63,452 nucleotides of DNA from Thalassospira alkalitolerans (lineage in GTDB: Bacteria > Pseudomonadota > Alphaproteobacteria > Rhodospirillales > Thalassospiraceae): assembly GCF_002115745.1 (NCBI RefSeq), contig NZ_JFKB01000019.1, forward strand, positions 1 through 63,452, read 5' to 3'. Under the pieces are notes generated by a model. That model had not been told where the DNA came from. It made no database searches and saw only the letters and a program-made list of their open reading frames with translations. Below are positions 34,056 through 42,581 of the stretch, piece by piece. Both the position numbers and the translations under genes were made by a program. Every line of letters starts with the position of its first letter. Position 1 is the stretch's first letter.

Positions 34056-35129
34056 TCAATACGAGAAGGGATAAAGCTTCCAGTACGCCCTGATCTGTTT
34101 CCAACGGTGTGCAAGCCCGTCCGGCTCAAAGATCAGGAAAAGGATGATGGCCAGACCGATCGCCATCTCCTTGATATAGGCCAGCCCGTCGGTCACTGCC
34201 GTCGAATTGGCCCAGTCGAAAACGCTCATCATGCTCACGCCGGATTCCATAACTTCCGGCAGCATCACCATGAAAACAGTCCCCATCAAGGTGCCCTTGA
34301 CCGAGCCAAGTCCCCCAATGATGATCATGCCCAGGAACTGGATTGACAGCAGGATGGTAAAGCCTTCGGCGGATACAAAGCCCAGATAATGGCCATAAAT
34401 CGCCCCACCAACACCGGCATAAAACGATGAGATTGCAAAGCTCATCAGACGGTATTTCGTCAGATTGATCCCCATGATCTCAGCCGACAGATAATGATCG
34501 CGCACGGCAACAAAGGCGCGCCCGTCACGGGTCCGCATCAGGTTGCTGCCAAGCAGGAACATCACCACAAGGAAAAACAGGCAAACATAGAAGAAGCTGA
34601 AATCGTCGAAAACTTCATAGCCAAACACATTGACCGGATTTGCCGCCGCACCAGAAGACCCACCGGTGAACCAATTGGCACGGGCAAAGAAATCTTCAAG
34701 AATGAACTGTGCCGCAAGCGTCGCAATCGCCAGATAAAGCCCTTTGATACGCGCCGCAGGCAAACCAAACAAAAGTCCAACAGCCGCTGTCATCAAACCG
34801 GCCAGCGGGATCGACAGCAAAACCGGAATGCCGGTGTGATTGTTGATCCAGGCCGATGCAAAGGCACCAAACCCAAAGAAGGCCGCATGCCCCAGTGAAA
34901 TCTGGCCGGTAAAACCAACCAGAATATTCAACCCAAGTGCCGCAATCGCGAAATAGGAAATCTGGATAAACAGGTTGACGTAATATCCATCCAGAACAAA
35001 CGGAATCAGTCCCGTTGCAATCACACCACAAACGGCAGCATAACGCACGAAAGTCGTATCAAATATCCGCGTATCCTGTCGGTAAGTGGTGCGAAAATCA
35101 CCGCAGGGACGCATCGAAAATCCAGCCAT
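34056..35129 (-). CDS. livM: branched-chain-type ABC importer permease LivM
   Basis: This 357-residue permease has about ten membrane helices. The family block LNILVGFTGQISLGHAAFFGFGAFASAW (in part GFTGQISLGHAAFFGFGAF) is clear, as is GLPAARIKGLYLAIATLA. The EAA-like cytoplasmic loop (GRAFVAVRDHYLSAEIMGI) contacts the ATPases. It sits 18 bases after livH. It follows a GGAG ribosome binding site. Confidence 0.92.
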   Translation of the reverse strand: MAGFSMRPCGDFRTTYRQDTRIFDTTFVRYAAVCGVIATGLIPFVLDGYYVNLFIQISYFAIAALGLNILVGFTGQISLGHAAFFGFGAFASAWINNHTGIPVLLSIPLAGLMTAAVGLLFGLPAARIKGLYLAIATLAAQFILEDFFARANWFTGGSSGAAANPVNVFGYEVFDDFSFFYVCLFFLVVMFLLGSNLMRTRDGRAFVAVRDHYLSAEIMGINLTKYRLMSFAISSFYAGVGGAIYGHYLGFVSAEGFTILLSIQFLGMIIIGGLGSVKGTLMGTVFMVMLPEVMESGVSMMSVFDWANSTAVTDGLAYIKEMAIGLAIILFLIFEPDGLAHRWKQIRAYWKLYPFSY

Positions 35130-35147
35130 AACGTATTACTCCGCCCC

Positions 35148-36041
35148 TTAGATGCGTTCGATGTCTTTGGTGCCAAACAAACCGTATGGCTTGATGCAAA
35201 GAATGATGATCAGCACATAAAACGGTGCGATCGAAAACAGGTTGCCCCAGTGCAGATATTGACCGTCAACAAACTCGGCACTGTTTTCCAAAAGACCGAT
35301 GATCACCCCGCCGACAATTGCGCCAACAATCGAATCAAGCCCGCCCAGAATAACCGCCGGGAACACCTTGATCCCGATGACCGAAAGCCCCGACGACACC
35401 CCGTTGACCATGCCGATCACAATCCCGGCAACACCCGACACCAGGGCCGAAATTGCCCAAGACATGGCAAACACGGTTTTGACGGAAATCCCAAGGCTTT
35501 GCGCGACCTGTTGATCAAATGCGGTGGCCCGCATCGCAAGACCCAGCTTGGAATATTTGAAGAACCAATAGAACCCGGCCATGATGAACAGCGAGATCAC
35601 GAAACTCATGATATAGGCGGTTTCGATCTGCATCCCCAAAAGGTTGACGGATCGGGTTTCAAATACTTGCGGATAGGTTGCCGTGGTCGCACCGAAAATC
35701 CATTTCGTCGCGGCCTGGAAAAAGATCGACAGTCCGATCGTCACCATGATCACGGAAATGATCGGTTCGCCAATCATCGGGCGGAGCACGATCATCTGCA
35801 AGACGACGCCAAAGGCCATCATGAACAATAACGTAAAGATAAAGCCCAGCCAGAAAGGCATATGCATTTCGACCAGGAAGGCATAGCAAACCCACGCCCC
35901 GATCAGCAGGAATTCCCCCTGCGCAAAGTTCACGATCTGGGTCGATTTGTAGATCAGCACGAAACACATGGCGACAACGCCATAAAGTGTCCCGACAATC
36001 AGCCCATTCAGCAGAAGCTGGAACAGAAGTTCGAAATTCAT
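35148..36041 (-). CDS. livH: branched-chain-type ABC importer permease LivH
   Basis: The product (297 residues) has about eight membrane helices and the LivH features LLNGLIVGTLYGVVAMCFVLIYKSTQIVNFAQGEF (core YKSTQIVNFAQGEFLLIG) and GLAMRATAFDQQVAQSLGI, the loop that contacts the ATPase. The C-terminal GGLDSIVGAIVGGVIIGLLEN is also typical. I prefer the ATG at 36041 (after AGGGAT) over the one at 36083. It lies between the acyl-CoA synthetase gene and livM. Confidence 0.92.
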   Translation of the reverse strand: MNFELLFQLLLNGLIVGTLYGVVAMCFVLIYKSTQIVNFAQGEFLLIGAWVCYAFLVEMHMPFWLGFIFTLLFMMAFGVVLQMIVLRPMIGEPIISVIMVTIGLSIFFQAATKWIFGATTATYPQVFETRSVNLLGMQIETAYIMSFVISLFIMAGFYWFFKYSKLGLAMRATAFDQQVAQSLGISVKTVFAMSWAISALVSGVAGIVIGMVNGVSSGLSVIGIKVFPAVILGGLDSIVGAIVGGVIIGLLENSAEFVDGQYLHWGNLFSIAPFYVLIIILCIKPYGLFGTKDIERI

Positions 36042-36110
36042 GTTGCCATCCCTGTAATGGCGGCCCCACTGCCGTCTAAGCAATCGGGGCGCACAGTTTT
36101 TATCGCGGCC

Positions 36111-38060
36111 TTATTCGGCGGCTTTGGAGGCCGTCTTTGCGGCATTGTTTGCGTCCAGATCGATGACCTTGACACTGGTCTGGATGCGGGTTTTTGACCC
36201 GTCCTGGAATGTGATCATGGTATCGATATCAACCTTGTCATTGCCCGCATAAACCGCATCGATGATGTCAGCATATTTTTCGGCAACAACACTACGCCGC
36301 ACCTTGCGCGTCCGGGTCAGTTCGCCGTCATCGGCATCAAGTTCCTTATACAGCAACAGGAAACGCTTGATCCGTTGGGCTTCGGGCAGGGTTTCATTCA
36401 CCTGACGGATTTCATCAACGATCATGTCATAGACCTGCGGCTGGGCAGACAGGTTGGTATAGTTGGTAAAGGCAATCCCGCGCTGCTCGGCCCATTTTGC
36501 CATGATCGAATACCGAATACAGATCATGGTCGACAGGAACGGCAATCCTTTGCCAAGGATCACGGCCTCGGCAATGAACGGCGAGAATTTCAGTTTGTTT
36601 TCAATAAACTGCGGCGAATACCGCACCCCGGTCGATGTTTCCGCCAAATCTTTCAGGCGGTCGATCACCACAAGATGCTTGTTGTCTTCTTTAAAGTATC
36701 CGGCATCGCCAGTATGCATCCAGCCATCGCGGACATCCTCGTCATAGGACGCCTGATTTTTATAATAGCTGGTGAACATGCCCGATGTCCGGGCGACGAT
36801 TTCGCCAACCCCGTTTTCATCGGCATTGATGACCCGGATTTCGGAATTATCAAACGCCTTGCCGACAGTATCAAAATCGATGTCATCGGGCTGATGGATA
36901 GTATAGGCGCCGCAAAGTTCAGTTTGGCCGTAAAGCTGGCGCAACGGAACGCCCATGGCATGAAAGAACTTGAAGGTTTCCGGCCCCATTGCCGCCCCGC
37001 CCGTCGCCGCCGAGCGCAAATTGGAAAAGCCCAGCCGGTCTTTCAAGGCATTCATTAAAATGACATCGGCAAATTTGGAATGGCCACCGGCATCAAGGGC
37101 TGTGCGGGCCAACGACATGCCAAAATCATACATTTTTTGTTTGAACAGGGTTGAATCCATCATCCGTGCCCGAACATCAGCCGCAATGGATTCCCACACG
37201 CGCGGTGCCAAAAGAACGAAATTCGGTCCGATCTCGCGAAGATCGGCCATCATGGTTTCCTGTTCTTCGACAAAATTCACAATCTGGCGACTGATCAGCG
37301 ACTGCCCGACAACATAAACCTGTTCCATGATCCATGGCAGCGGCAGAACCGAAACATAATCATCACCCGGATATTTCGGATCGGCCCGCAAATAGGCGGC
37401 ACAATGATCCAAAAAATCACCGGAATTGAGCATCGCCATTTTCGGTTTGGACGTGGTGCCCGATGTCGTGCACAAAATGGCGCATTCGTCACCACGGGTA
37501 TCGGCAACCATCGCGTCATAGGCGCCGGGGTCTTTTGCTTCGATCGACCGGCCAAGCTCATACAGTTTTTCGATATCCATCAGGCGTGGATCATCATATT
37601 TGCGCAGACCGCGCGGATCACAATAAACGATATATTCAACCGTCGGAATCTGGTCGGTCAGTTCGATCAGTTTGTCACATTGTTCTTCGTCTTCGGCGAT
37701 CAGAACGCGCGCACCGGAATAAGTAATCAGATAGGCAACTTCGTCGTGCAGGCTATCTTGATACAGACCAACCGACATCGCCCGCAACCCGTGGGCTGCG
37801 ACTTCGCCCCAAACCCATTCCGGGCGGTTTTCACCGATCAGGCCAACCACATCACCGGGCTTGATCCCCATATCGCGCAGACCAAGCGTCATCCATTTGA
37901 CGCGGTCATTGTAATCTTTCCAGGTGAATTCCTGCCAAATGCCGAATTCCTTTTCACGCATGGCAATTTCATCGGGCCAGTGACGCGCGTTATAGGCCAG
38001 CACTTTCGGAAAGGTATCGAGCGCCTGGACATCGGCATATTCTGGAGTATTGCTAGTCAT
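36111..38060 (-). CDS. long-chain-type acyl-CoA synthetase (AMP-forming)
   Basis: The 649-residue enzyme belongs to the adenylate-forming superfamily and should convert a carboxylic acid to its CoA thioester with ATP. The P-loop motif is CTTSGTTSKPK at about 180-190, the adenine-binding motif YGQTELCG at about 340-347, and the hinge GWMHTGDAGYFKEDNKHLVVIDRLKDL carries the conserved Asp and Arg. Length matches the FadD15/ACSL-like subgroup of about 600-650. It begins two bases after livG and precedes livH, inside the transporter operon. This tight linkage suggests that import is driven by intracellular trapping as CoA ester. Confidence 0.9.
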   Translation of the reverse strand: MTSNTPEYADVQALDTFPKVLAYNARHWPDEIAMREKEFGIWQEFTWKDYNDRVKWMTLGLRDMGIKPGDVVGLIGENRPEWVWGEVAAHGLRAMSVGLYQDSLHDEVAYLITYSGARVLIAEDEEQCDKLIELTDQIPTVEYIVYCDPRGLRKYDDPRLMDIEKLYELGRSIEAKDPGAYDAMVADTRGDECAILCTTSGTTSKPKMAMLNSGDFLDHCAAYLRADPKYPGDDYVSVLPLPWIMEQVYVVGQSLISRQIVNFVEEQETMMADLREIGPNFVLLAPRVWESIAADVRARMMDSTLFKQKMYDFGMSLARTALDAGGHSKFADVILMNALKDRLGFSNLRSAATGGAAMGPETFKFFHAMGVPLRQLYGQTELCGAYTIHQPDDIDFDTVGKAFDNSEIRVINADENGVGEIVARTSGMFTSYYKNQASYDEDVRDGWMHTGDAGYFKEDNKHLVVIDRLKDLAETSTGVRYSPQFIENKLKFSPFIAEAVILGKGLPFLSTMICIRYSIMAKWAEQRGIAFTNYTNLSAQPQVYDMIVDEIRQVNETLPEAQRIKRFLLLYKELDADDGELTRTRKVRRSVVAEKYADIIDAVYAGNDKVDIDTMITFQDGSKTRIQTSVKVIDLDANNAAKTASKAAE

Positions 38061-38062
38061 AT

Positions 38063-38872
38063 TCAGGCCACCTGCTCGTCTTCGTCGGTCACGTCGTCTT
38101 CTTCGCCAAGATAGGCCTTTCTGACATGGGCATTGGCCATGACTTCTTCGGGCAATCCTTCGGCAATCTTGCGCCCAAAATCGAGAACCATGACCCGGCT
38201 TGAGATATCCATCACAACCCCCATGTCATGTTCGATCATCACCACCGTCATCCCCCATTCTTCATTGAGATCGATGATAAAGCGCGCCATGTCCTCTTTT
38301 TCTTCGAGGTTCATACCGGCCATCGGTTCATCCAGCAGGATCAGATCAGGGCGCAACGCCACCGCACGCGCCAGTTCAACACGTTTGCGCAAGCCATAGG
38401 ACAGCGTGCCCGCCGTCGCCTTGCGAATGTGCGAAATTTCAAGAAAGTCGATCACATCCTCGCAGAAGCGACGATGTTCAAGCTCTTCCTTCTGGGCACA
38501 GGAAAACCAGTAAAGCGAACCGGTCAGGAAGTTGTTTTTCAACAGGTGATGCCGCCCGACCATGATATTGTCCAGAACGTTCATATGGCCAAAAAGCGCA
38601 AGGTTCTGGAATGTACGACCAATACCAAGTTCAGCACGGGCGTTCGGTTTAAGCCCAGTCACATTCTGTCCTTTAAAGGACACGGACCCCATCGTGGGCT
38701 GATACCGACCGGATATGCAGTTCAGCATCGAGGTCTTGCCTGCACCGTTCGGGCCGATGATTGAAAACAGCTCGCCAGGCTGGACAGAAAAGCTGACATC
38801 GCTCAGCGCGCGCACGCCGCCAAACACAAGCGACACGTCGCTGATCTGCAAAATGGGATCCTGTGACGTCAT
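38063..38872 (-). CDS. livG: branched-chain-type ABC importer ATPase LivG
   Basis: This 269-residue ATPase opens the operon. It has Walker A GPNGAGKT, the signature-region LSYGLRKRVELARA and Walker B LILLDEPMAGMN with the LEEKEDMARFI continuation. The acidic C-terminus EEDDVTDEDEQVA is unusual. Signature motif is SYGLRKR rather than LSGGQ, as is common in LivG proteins of this subgroup. The operon promoter should lie in the long region upstream (38873 onward). Confidence 0.92.
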   Translation of the reverse strand: MTSQDPILQISDVSLVFGGVRALSDVSFSVQPGELFSIIGPNGAGKTSMLNCISGRYQPTMGSVSFKGQNVTGLKPNARAELGIGRTFQNLALFGHMNVLDNIMVGRHHLLKNNFLTGSLYWFSCAQKEELEHRRFCEDVIDFLEISHIRKATAGTLSYGLRKRVELARAVALRPDLILLDEPMAGMNLEEKEDMARFIIDLNEEWGMTVVMIEHDMGVVMDISSRVMVLDFGRKIAEGLPEEVMANAHVRKAYLGEEDDVTDEDEQVA

Positions 38873-39673
38873 AGCAACGCTTATCCTCCCTGACTTGGGC
38901 CGCAGGCATCCTTTTCCGGTTGTCCGGAATTCAAAGCGATACCTTTATGCCTCTTGTTCAATTTCCCTGATGATGTGCCGTTTTTATCTAACCCGACCTT
39001 ACGGAAACCGGGCGTGACACATTTAATACGTATTTAAGTACCAATTTCAGCAAATGCCGTCAACGTGTTGCACAGCAACGAATTGAGACTTTTTACAAAT
39101 TCGCGCTGCACAATTTTTTCGACCCGAACCCGTAAAGGCTTTTCCATCTATAATTCCGTAAGGTCACCGCAATACAACCGATCATGATTTCGGAAAAATA
39201 ATATTGCGCCGCAACATCGTCCGACATGTTCGCGCTGCACCAATGACATGTCGCCAAACCGTTGAATTCCCATTTCATCGGCCACCACGCCGAACCGATT
39301 CGGCGCGGTATCAACAAGGATTTCCCGTGATCAAACAGGGTGCGTTGACCATCCGAGTCTTGTTTGATCGCGCGTCACACAGTCAGACTCGCAAAAAACA
39401 ATCAGATCGATTTATCGCAATTTCCGGCGAAATCGATCCCCTTTTGGTTGTTATTTCCCCTGCCTGCGGAACCAATTCGTTGTTATCATACAGATTTCAA
39501 GAATGCCCCTTTAGGAGGTCTGGACTTTCAAAGGGAATTGTGGTGTAACCCCCGGGCACATACATATGTAGCCGTGACCCGCGTCACGAGATACAGATAG
39601 CCCACCGCTCGGCGCTCCGACGGTCGGGGTGTCTTGTCACGACAAGCCCTTTAACCACCTTGAGGAGGGTCTG
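38873..39673. other. 801-base intergenic region between livG and acnA
   Basis: The flanking genes are divergent, so this region holds both promoters. ORFs at 39093-39317 (minus) and 39204-39548 (plus) have atypical composition and no good ribosome binding site. Visible structures are a 12-base direct repeat TTCGCGCTGCAC (39100-39111 and 39229-39240), an 8-bp inverted repeat CGACATGT/ACATGTCG (39222-39253), and three palindromes close to acnA listed separately. The length would allow a long leader or a small RNA, but I cannot identify one. Confidence 0.5.
39561..39646. promoter_or_regulatory. three palindromes upstream of acnA
   Basis: TACATATGTA (39561-39570) is a perfect 10-bp palindrome. 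CGTGAC-CCGC-GTCACG (39573-39588) is a 6+6 inverted repeat. CTTGTC-AC-GACAAG (39633-39646) is another, 28 bases before the start codon. Their spacing suits binding sites for regulators of aconitase expression; I cannot assign the proteins. Confidence 0.5.
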
Positions 39674-42361
39674 ATGTCCATTTGTGGCAAAGACAACCTG
39701 AATACGCGCCGCACGCTGAATGTCGGGGACAAGTCCTACGACTATTACAGCCTCAAAGTTGCTTCCGAGAAAATCGGCGACGTTTCAAAACTGCCGTTCA
39801 CGTTGAAGGTCGTTCTTGAAAACCTTCTGCGTTACGAAGACGATTTCACCGTTAAAACCGACGATGTCAAAGCCGTTGTCGAATGGCTTAAAACCCGTTC
39901 AAGCAGCCACGAGATCAACTATCGTCCGGCCCGCGTCCTGATGCAGGATTTCACCGGTGTTCCCGCCGTTGTTGACCTTGCTGCGATGCGCGATGCGGTC
40001 GTTAAAATGGGTGGCGACGCCCAAAAGGTGAACCCGCTTTCACCGGTTGACCTCGTCATCGACCACTCGGTCATGATTGATTACTTTGGTACCGACGACG
40101 CCCTTGAGAAAAACATGGATGTCGAGTTCGAACGCAACGGCGAACGTTATTCGTTCCTGCGTTGGGGCCAGGGTGCCTTCAACAATTTCCGCATCGTCCC
40201 ACCCGGAGCTGGCATCTGCCACCAGGTGAACGTTGAACATCTTGCCAAGGTCGTTTGGACCGGCAAAGATGACAGCGGCAAAACCGTTGCTTATCCTGAT
40301 ACACTGGTTGGTACAGATTCCCACACCACCATGGTCAACGGCCTTGCCGTTCTCGGTTGGGGTGTTGGCGGTCTTGAGGCCGAGGCCGCAATGCTTGGCC
40401 AGCCGATTTCAATGCTGATCCCGGAAGTCGTCGGCTTTAAACTGACCGGCTCGATGAAAGAAGGCATCACCGCCACCGATCTCGTGCTGCGCGTCGTTCA
40501 GATGCTGCGCGAAAAAGGTGTGGTCGGCAAATTCGTCGAATTCTATGGCGATGCACTTGACCATATGAGCCTGCCGGACCGTGCGACCATTGGTAACATG
40601 GCACCGGAATATGGCGCGACCTGTGGCTTCTTCCCGATCGATGATGAAACGCTGAACTATATGCGTAACACCGGCCGTGAAGAAGATCAGATCGCGCTGG
40701 TCGAAGCATATGCCAAAGAACAGGGCATGTGGCGCGACCCGGCACATGAAGCAGAATACACCGCAACGCTTGAACTTGACATTTCAACCGTCGAGCCGGC
40801 CCTTTCGGGTCCGAAGCGTCCGCAGGACCGTGTTCTTCTCAAAGATGCCGTTTCAAGCTTCAAACAAACCTTTGCCGAAATGGCACCGGGTGTTGATGCT
40901 GATCGTACCGTTCCGGTTTCGAATGAAAACTTCGACATGAAGGACGGCAACGTTGTTATCGCTGCCATCACCTCCTGCACCAACACCTCGAACCCGAGTG
41001 TGCTGATTGCGGCCGGTCTGCTGGCGAAAAAAGCTGTCGAGCTCGGCCTTCACAGCAAACCGTGGGTGAAAACCTCGCTTGCACCGGGTTCGCTTGTTGT
41101 TGCCGACTATCTCGAAAAAGCCGGTTTGCAGGATTACCTTGATAAGCTTGGCTTTAACATTGCCGGTTTCGGCTGCACGACGTGTATTGGTAACTCTGGT
41201 CCGCTTGCGGCCCCGATTGCCGCTGCCATCGAAGACAAGGACATGCTGGTCACAGCGGTTCTGTCTGGCAACCGTAACTTCGAAGGCCGTATCAGCCCGC
41301 ATGTCAAAGCCAACTATCTGGCATCTCCGCCGCTGGTTGTTGCCTATGCGCTTGCCGGTAACCTGAAGATCGACCTGAACAACGATCCGCTGGGCACCGA
41401 CAAGAATGGCAAAGACGTCTTTATGAAAGACATCTGGCCAACCAATAAAGAGATCGCAGATACCATTGCTGCCTCGATCTCGGCGTCGATGTACAAAGAT
41501 CGTTACGACAACATCTTTGCCGGTCCGAAACCATGGCAGGACATCAAGGTCACCGAAGGCGAAACCTTCCTTTGGGAAGACAAGTCGACCTATGTGCAAA
41601 ACCCGCCCTATTTCGTCAACATGGCGAAAGAACCGGGTGATTTCACCGATTTCCACGGCGCACGCCCGCTTCTGATCCTGGGTGATTCTGTCACCACCGA
41701 CCACATTTCTCCGGCCGGTTCGATCAAGGCAGAAAGCCCGGCTGGTGAATACCTCAAAGCAAACGGCGTTGCCGTTCGTGACTTCAACTCCTACGGCGCA
41801 CGCCGTGGTAACCACGAAGTCATGATGCGCGGCACATTTGCCAACATCCGTATTCGCAACCAAATGGCTCCGGGCACCGAAGGCGGTGTTTCGGTTCATT
41901 ACCCGTCTGGCGAACAGGGCTGGGTTTATGATGTCGCCATGCGTTATCAGGCCGAAGGCACCCCGCTGGTTGTCATCGCTGGTAAAGAATACGGCACCGG
42001 TTCGTCGCGTGACTGGGCAGCAAAAGGCACCAACCTTCTTGGCGTCAAAGCTGTTCTGGCTGAAAGCTTTGAACGTATCCACCGCACCAACCTGGTCTGC
42101 ATGGGCGTCCTGCCGTTGCAGTTCAAAAATGGTGAAGGTCGAGAGACCTATAAGCTGGACGGCACCGAAGTCTTTGACGTTCTGGGTGTTGCCAACGGTA
42201 TCACCCCAATGCAGGACGTTACGGTTCGTATCACGCGCACAGATGGCAGCACCGAAGAGGTCATCGCCACTTGCCGTATCGATACCGAAAACGAAGTCCT
42301 GTATTACCAGAACGGCGGCATTTTGCAGTTCGTTCTGCGCAACATGATGAAAGCTGCCTGA
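39674..42361 (+). CDS. acnA: aconitate hydratase A
   Basis: Aconitase isomerises citrate to isocitrate in the TCA cycle. The 895-residue product is of the AcnA/IRP type. The [4Fe-4S] ligands are the Cys in [12 protein letters not shown] and the two in [12 protein letters not shown]. Other signature blocks are [32 protein letters not shown] (20 residues of it) and [12 protein letters not shown]. Length is normal. The ATG at 39674 follows a strong GAGGAGG. Codon use is noticeably optimised compared with neighbours, as expected for an abundant enzyme. It is monocistronic with its own terminator. Confidence 0.97.
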   Translation: MSICGKDNLNTRRTLNVGDKSYDYYSLKVASEKIGDVSKLPFTLKVVLENLLRYEDDFTVKTDDVKAVVEWLKTRSSSHEINYRPARVLMQDFTGVPAVVDLAAMRDAVVKMGGDAQKVNPLSPVDLVIDHSVMIDYFGTDDALEKNMDVEFERNGERYSFLRWGQGAFNNFRIVPPGAGICHQVNVEHLAKVVWTGKDDSGKTVAYPDTLVGTDSHTTMVNGLAVLGWGVGGLEAEAAMLGQPISMLIPEVVGFKLTGSMKEGITATDLVLRVVQMLREKGVVGKFVEFYGDALDHMSLPDRATIGNMAPEYGATCGFFPIDDETLNYMRNTGREEDQIALVEAYAKEQGMWRDPAHEAEYTATLELDISTVEPALSGPKRPQDRVLLKDAVSSFKQTFAEMAPGVDADRTVPVSNENFDMKDGNVVIAAITSCTNTSNPSVLIAAGLLAKKAVELGLHSKPWVKTSLAPGSLVVADYLEKAGLQDYLDKLGFNIAGFGCTTCIGNSGPLAAPIAAAIEDKDMLVTAVLSGNRNFEGRISPHVKANYLASPPLVVAYALAGNLKIDLNNDPLGTDKNGKDVFMKDIWPTNKEIADTIAASISASMYKDRYDNIFAGPKPWQDIKVTEGETFLWEDKSTYVQNPPYFVNMAKEPGDFTDFHGARPLLILGDSVTTDHISPAGSIKAESPAGEYLKANGVAVRDFNSYGARRGNHEVMMRGTFANIRIRNQMAPGTEGGVSVHYPSGEQGWVYDVAMRYQAEGTPLVVIAGKEYGTGSSRDWAAKGTNLLGVKAVLAESFERIHRTNLVCMGVLPLQFKNGEGRETYKLDGTEVFDVLGVANGITPMQDVTVRITRTDGSTEEVIATCRIDTENEVLYYQNGGILQFVLRNMMKAA

Positions 42362-42391
42362 TTTCATCTGAAATCATCAGCCAAACCTTCA

Positions 42392-42427
42392 AGCACCCCG
42401 TCTTTTTAAGGCGGGGTGCTTTTTTTA
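42392..42427 (+). terminator. rho-independent terminator of acnA
   Basis: AGCACCCCG and CGGGGTGCT pair around an 11-base loop and are followed by seven Ts, 30 bases past the stop codon. Confidence 0.95.
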
Positions 42428-42581
42428 TGCGCATGTCACATCTTATAATTGAACCTTGGCTGAACCGCCTCCTTGGATTGATTTAAAACAAATCAGTCTG
42501 CCATCAGATTTGATAGGGGTTAGGCCAAAATAGTGACGCCCCTGAGCCGGGTGACCCGCAGGGTTTTGACAACAGGTTAAT

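Noticed and set aside
39093..39548. Two ORFs in the acnA upstream region.
   Set aside because: They overlap on opposite strands, have no ribosome binding site and read as low-complexity basic or Cys/Trp-rich peptides.
40853..42367. 504-codon minus-strand ORF inside acnA.
   Set aside because: It is a mirror of the strongly biased codon use of acnA and matches no family; the plus-strand aconitase is unmistakable.
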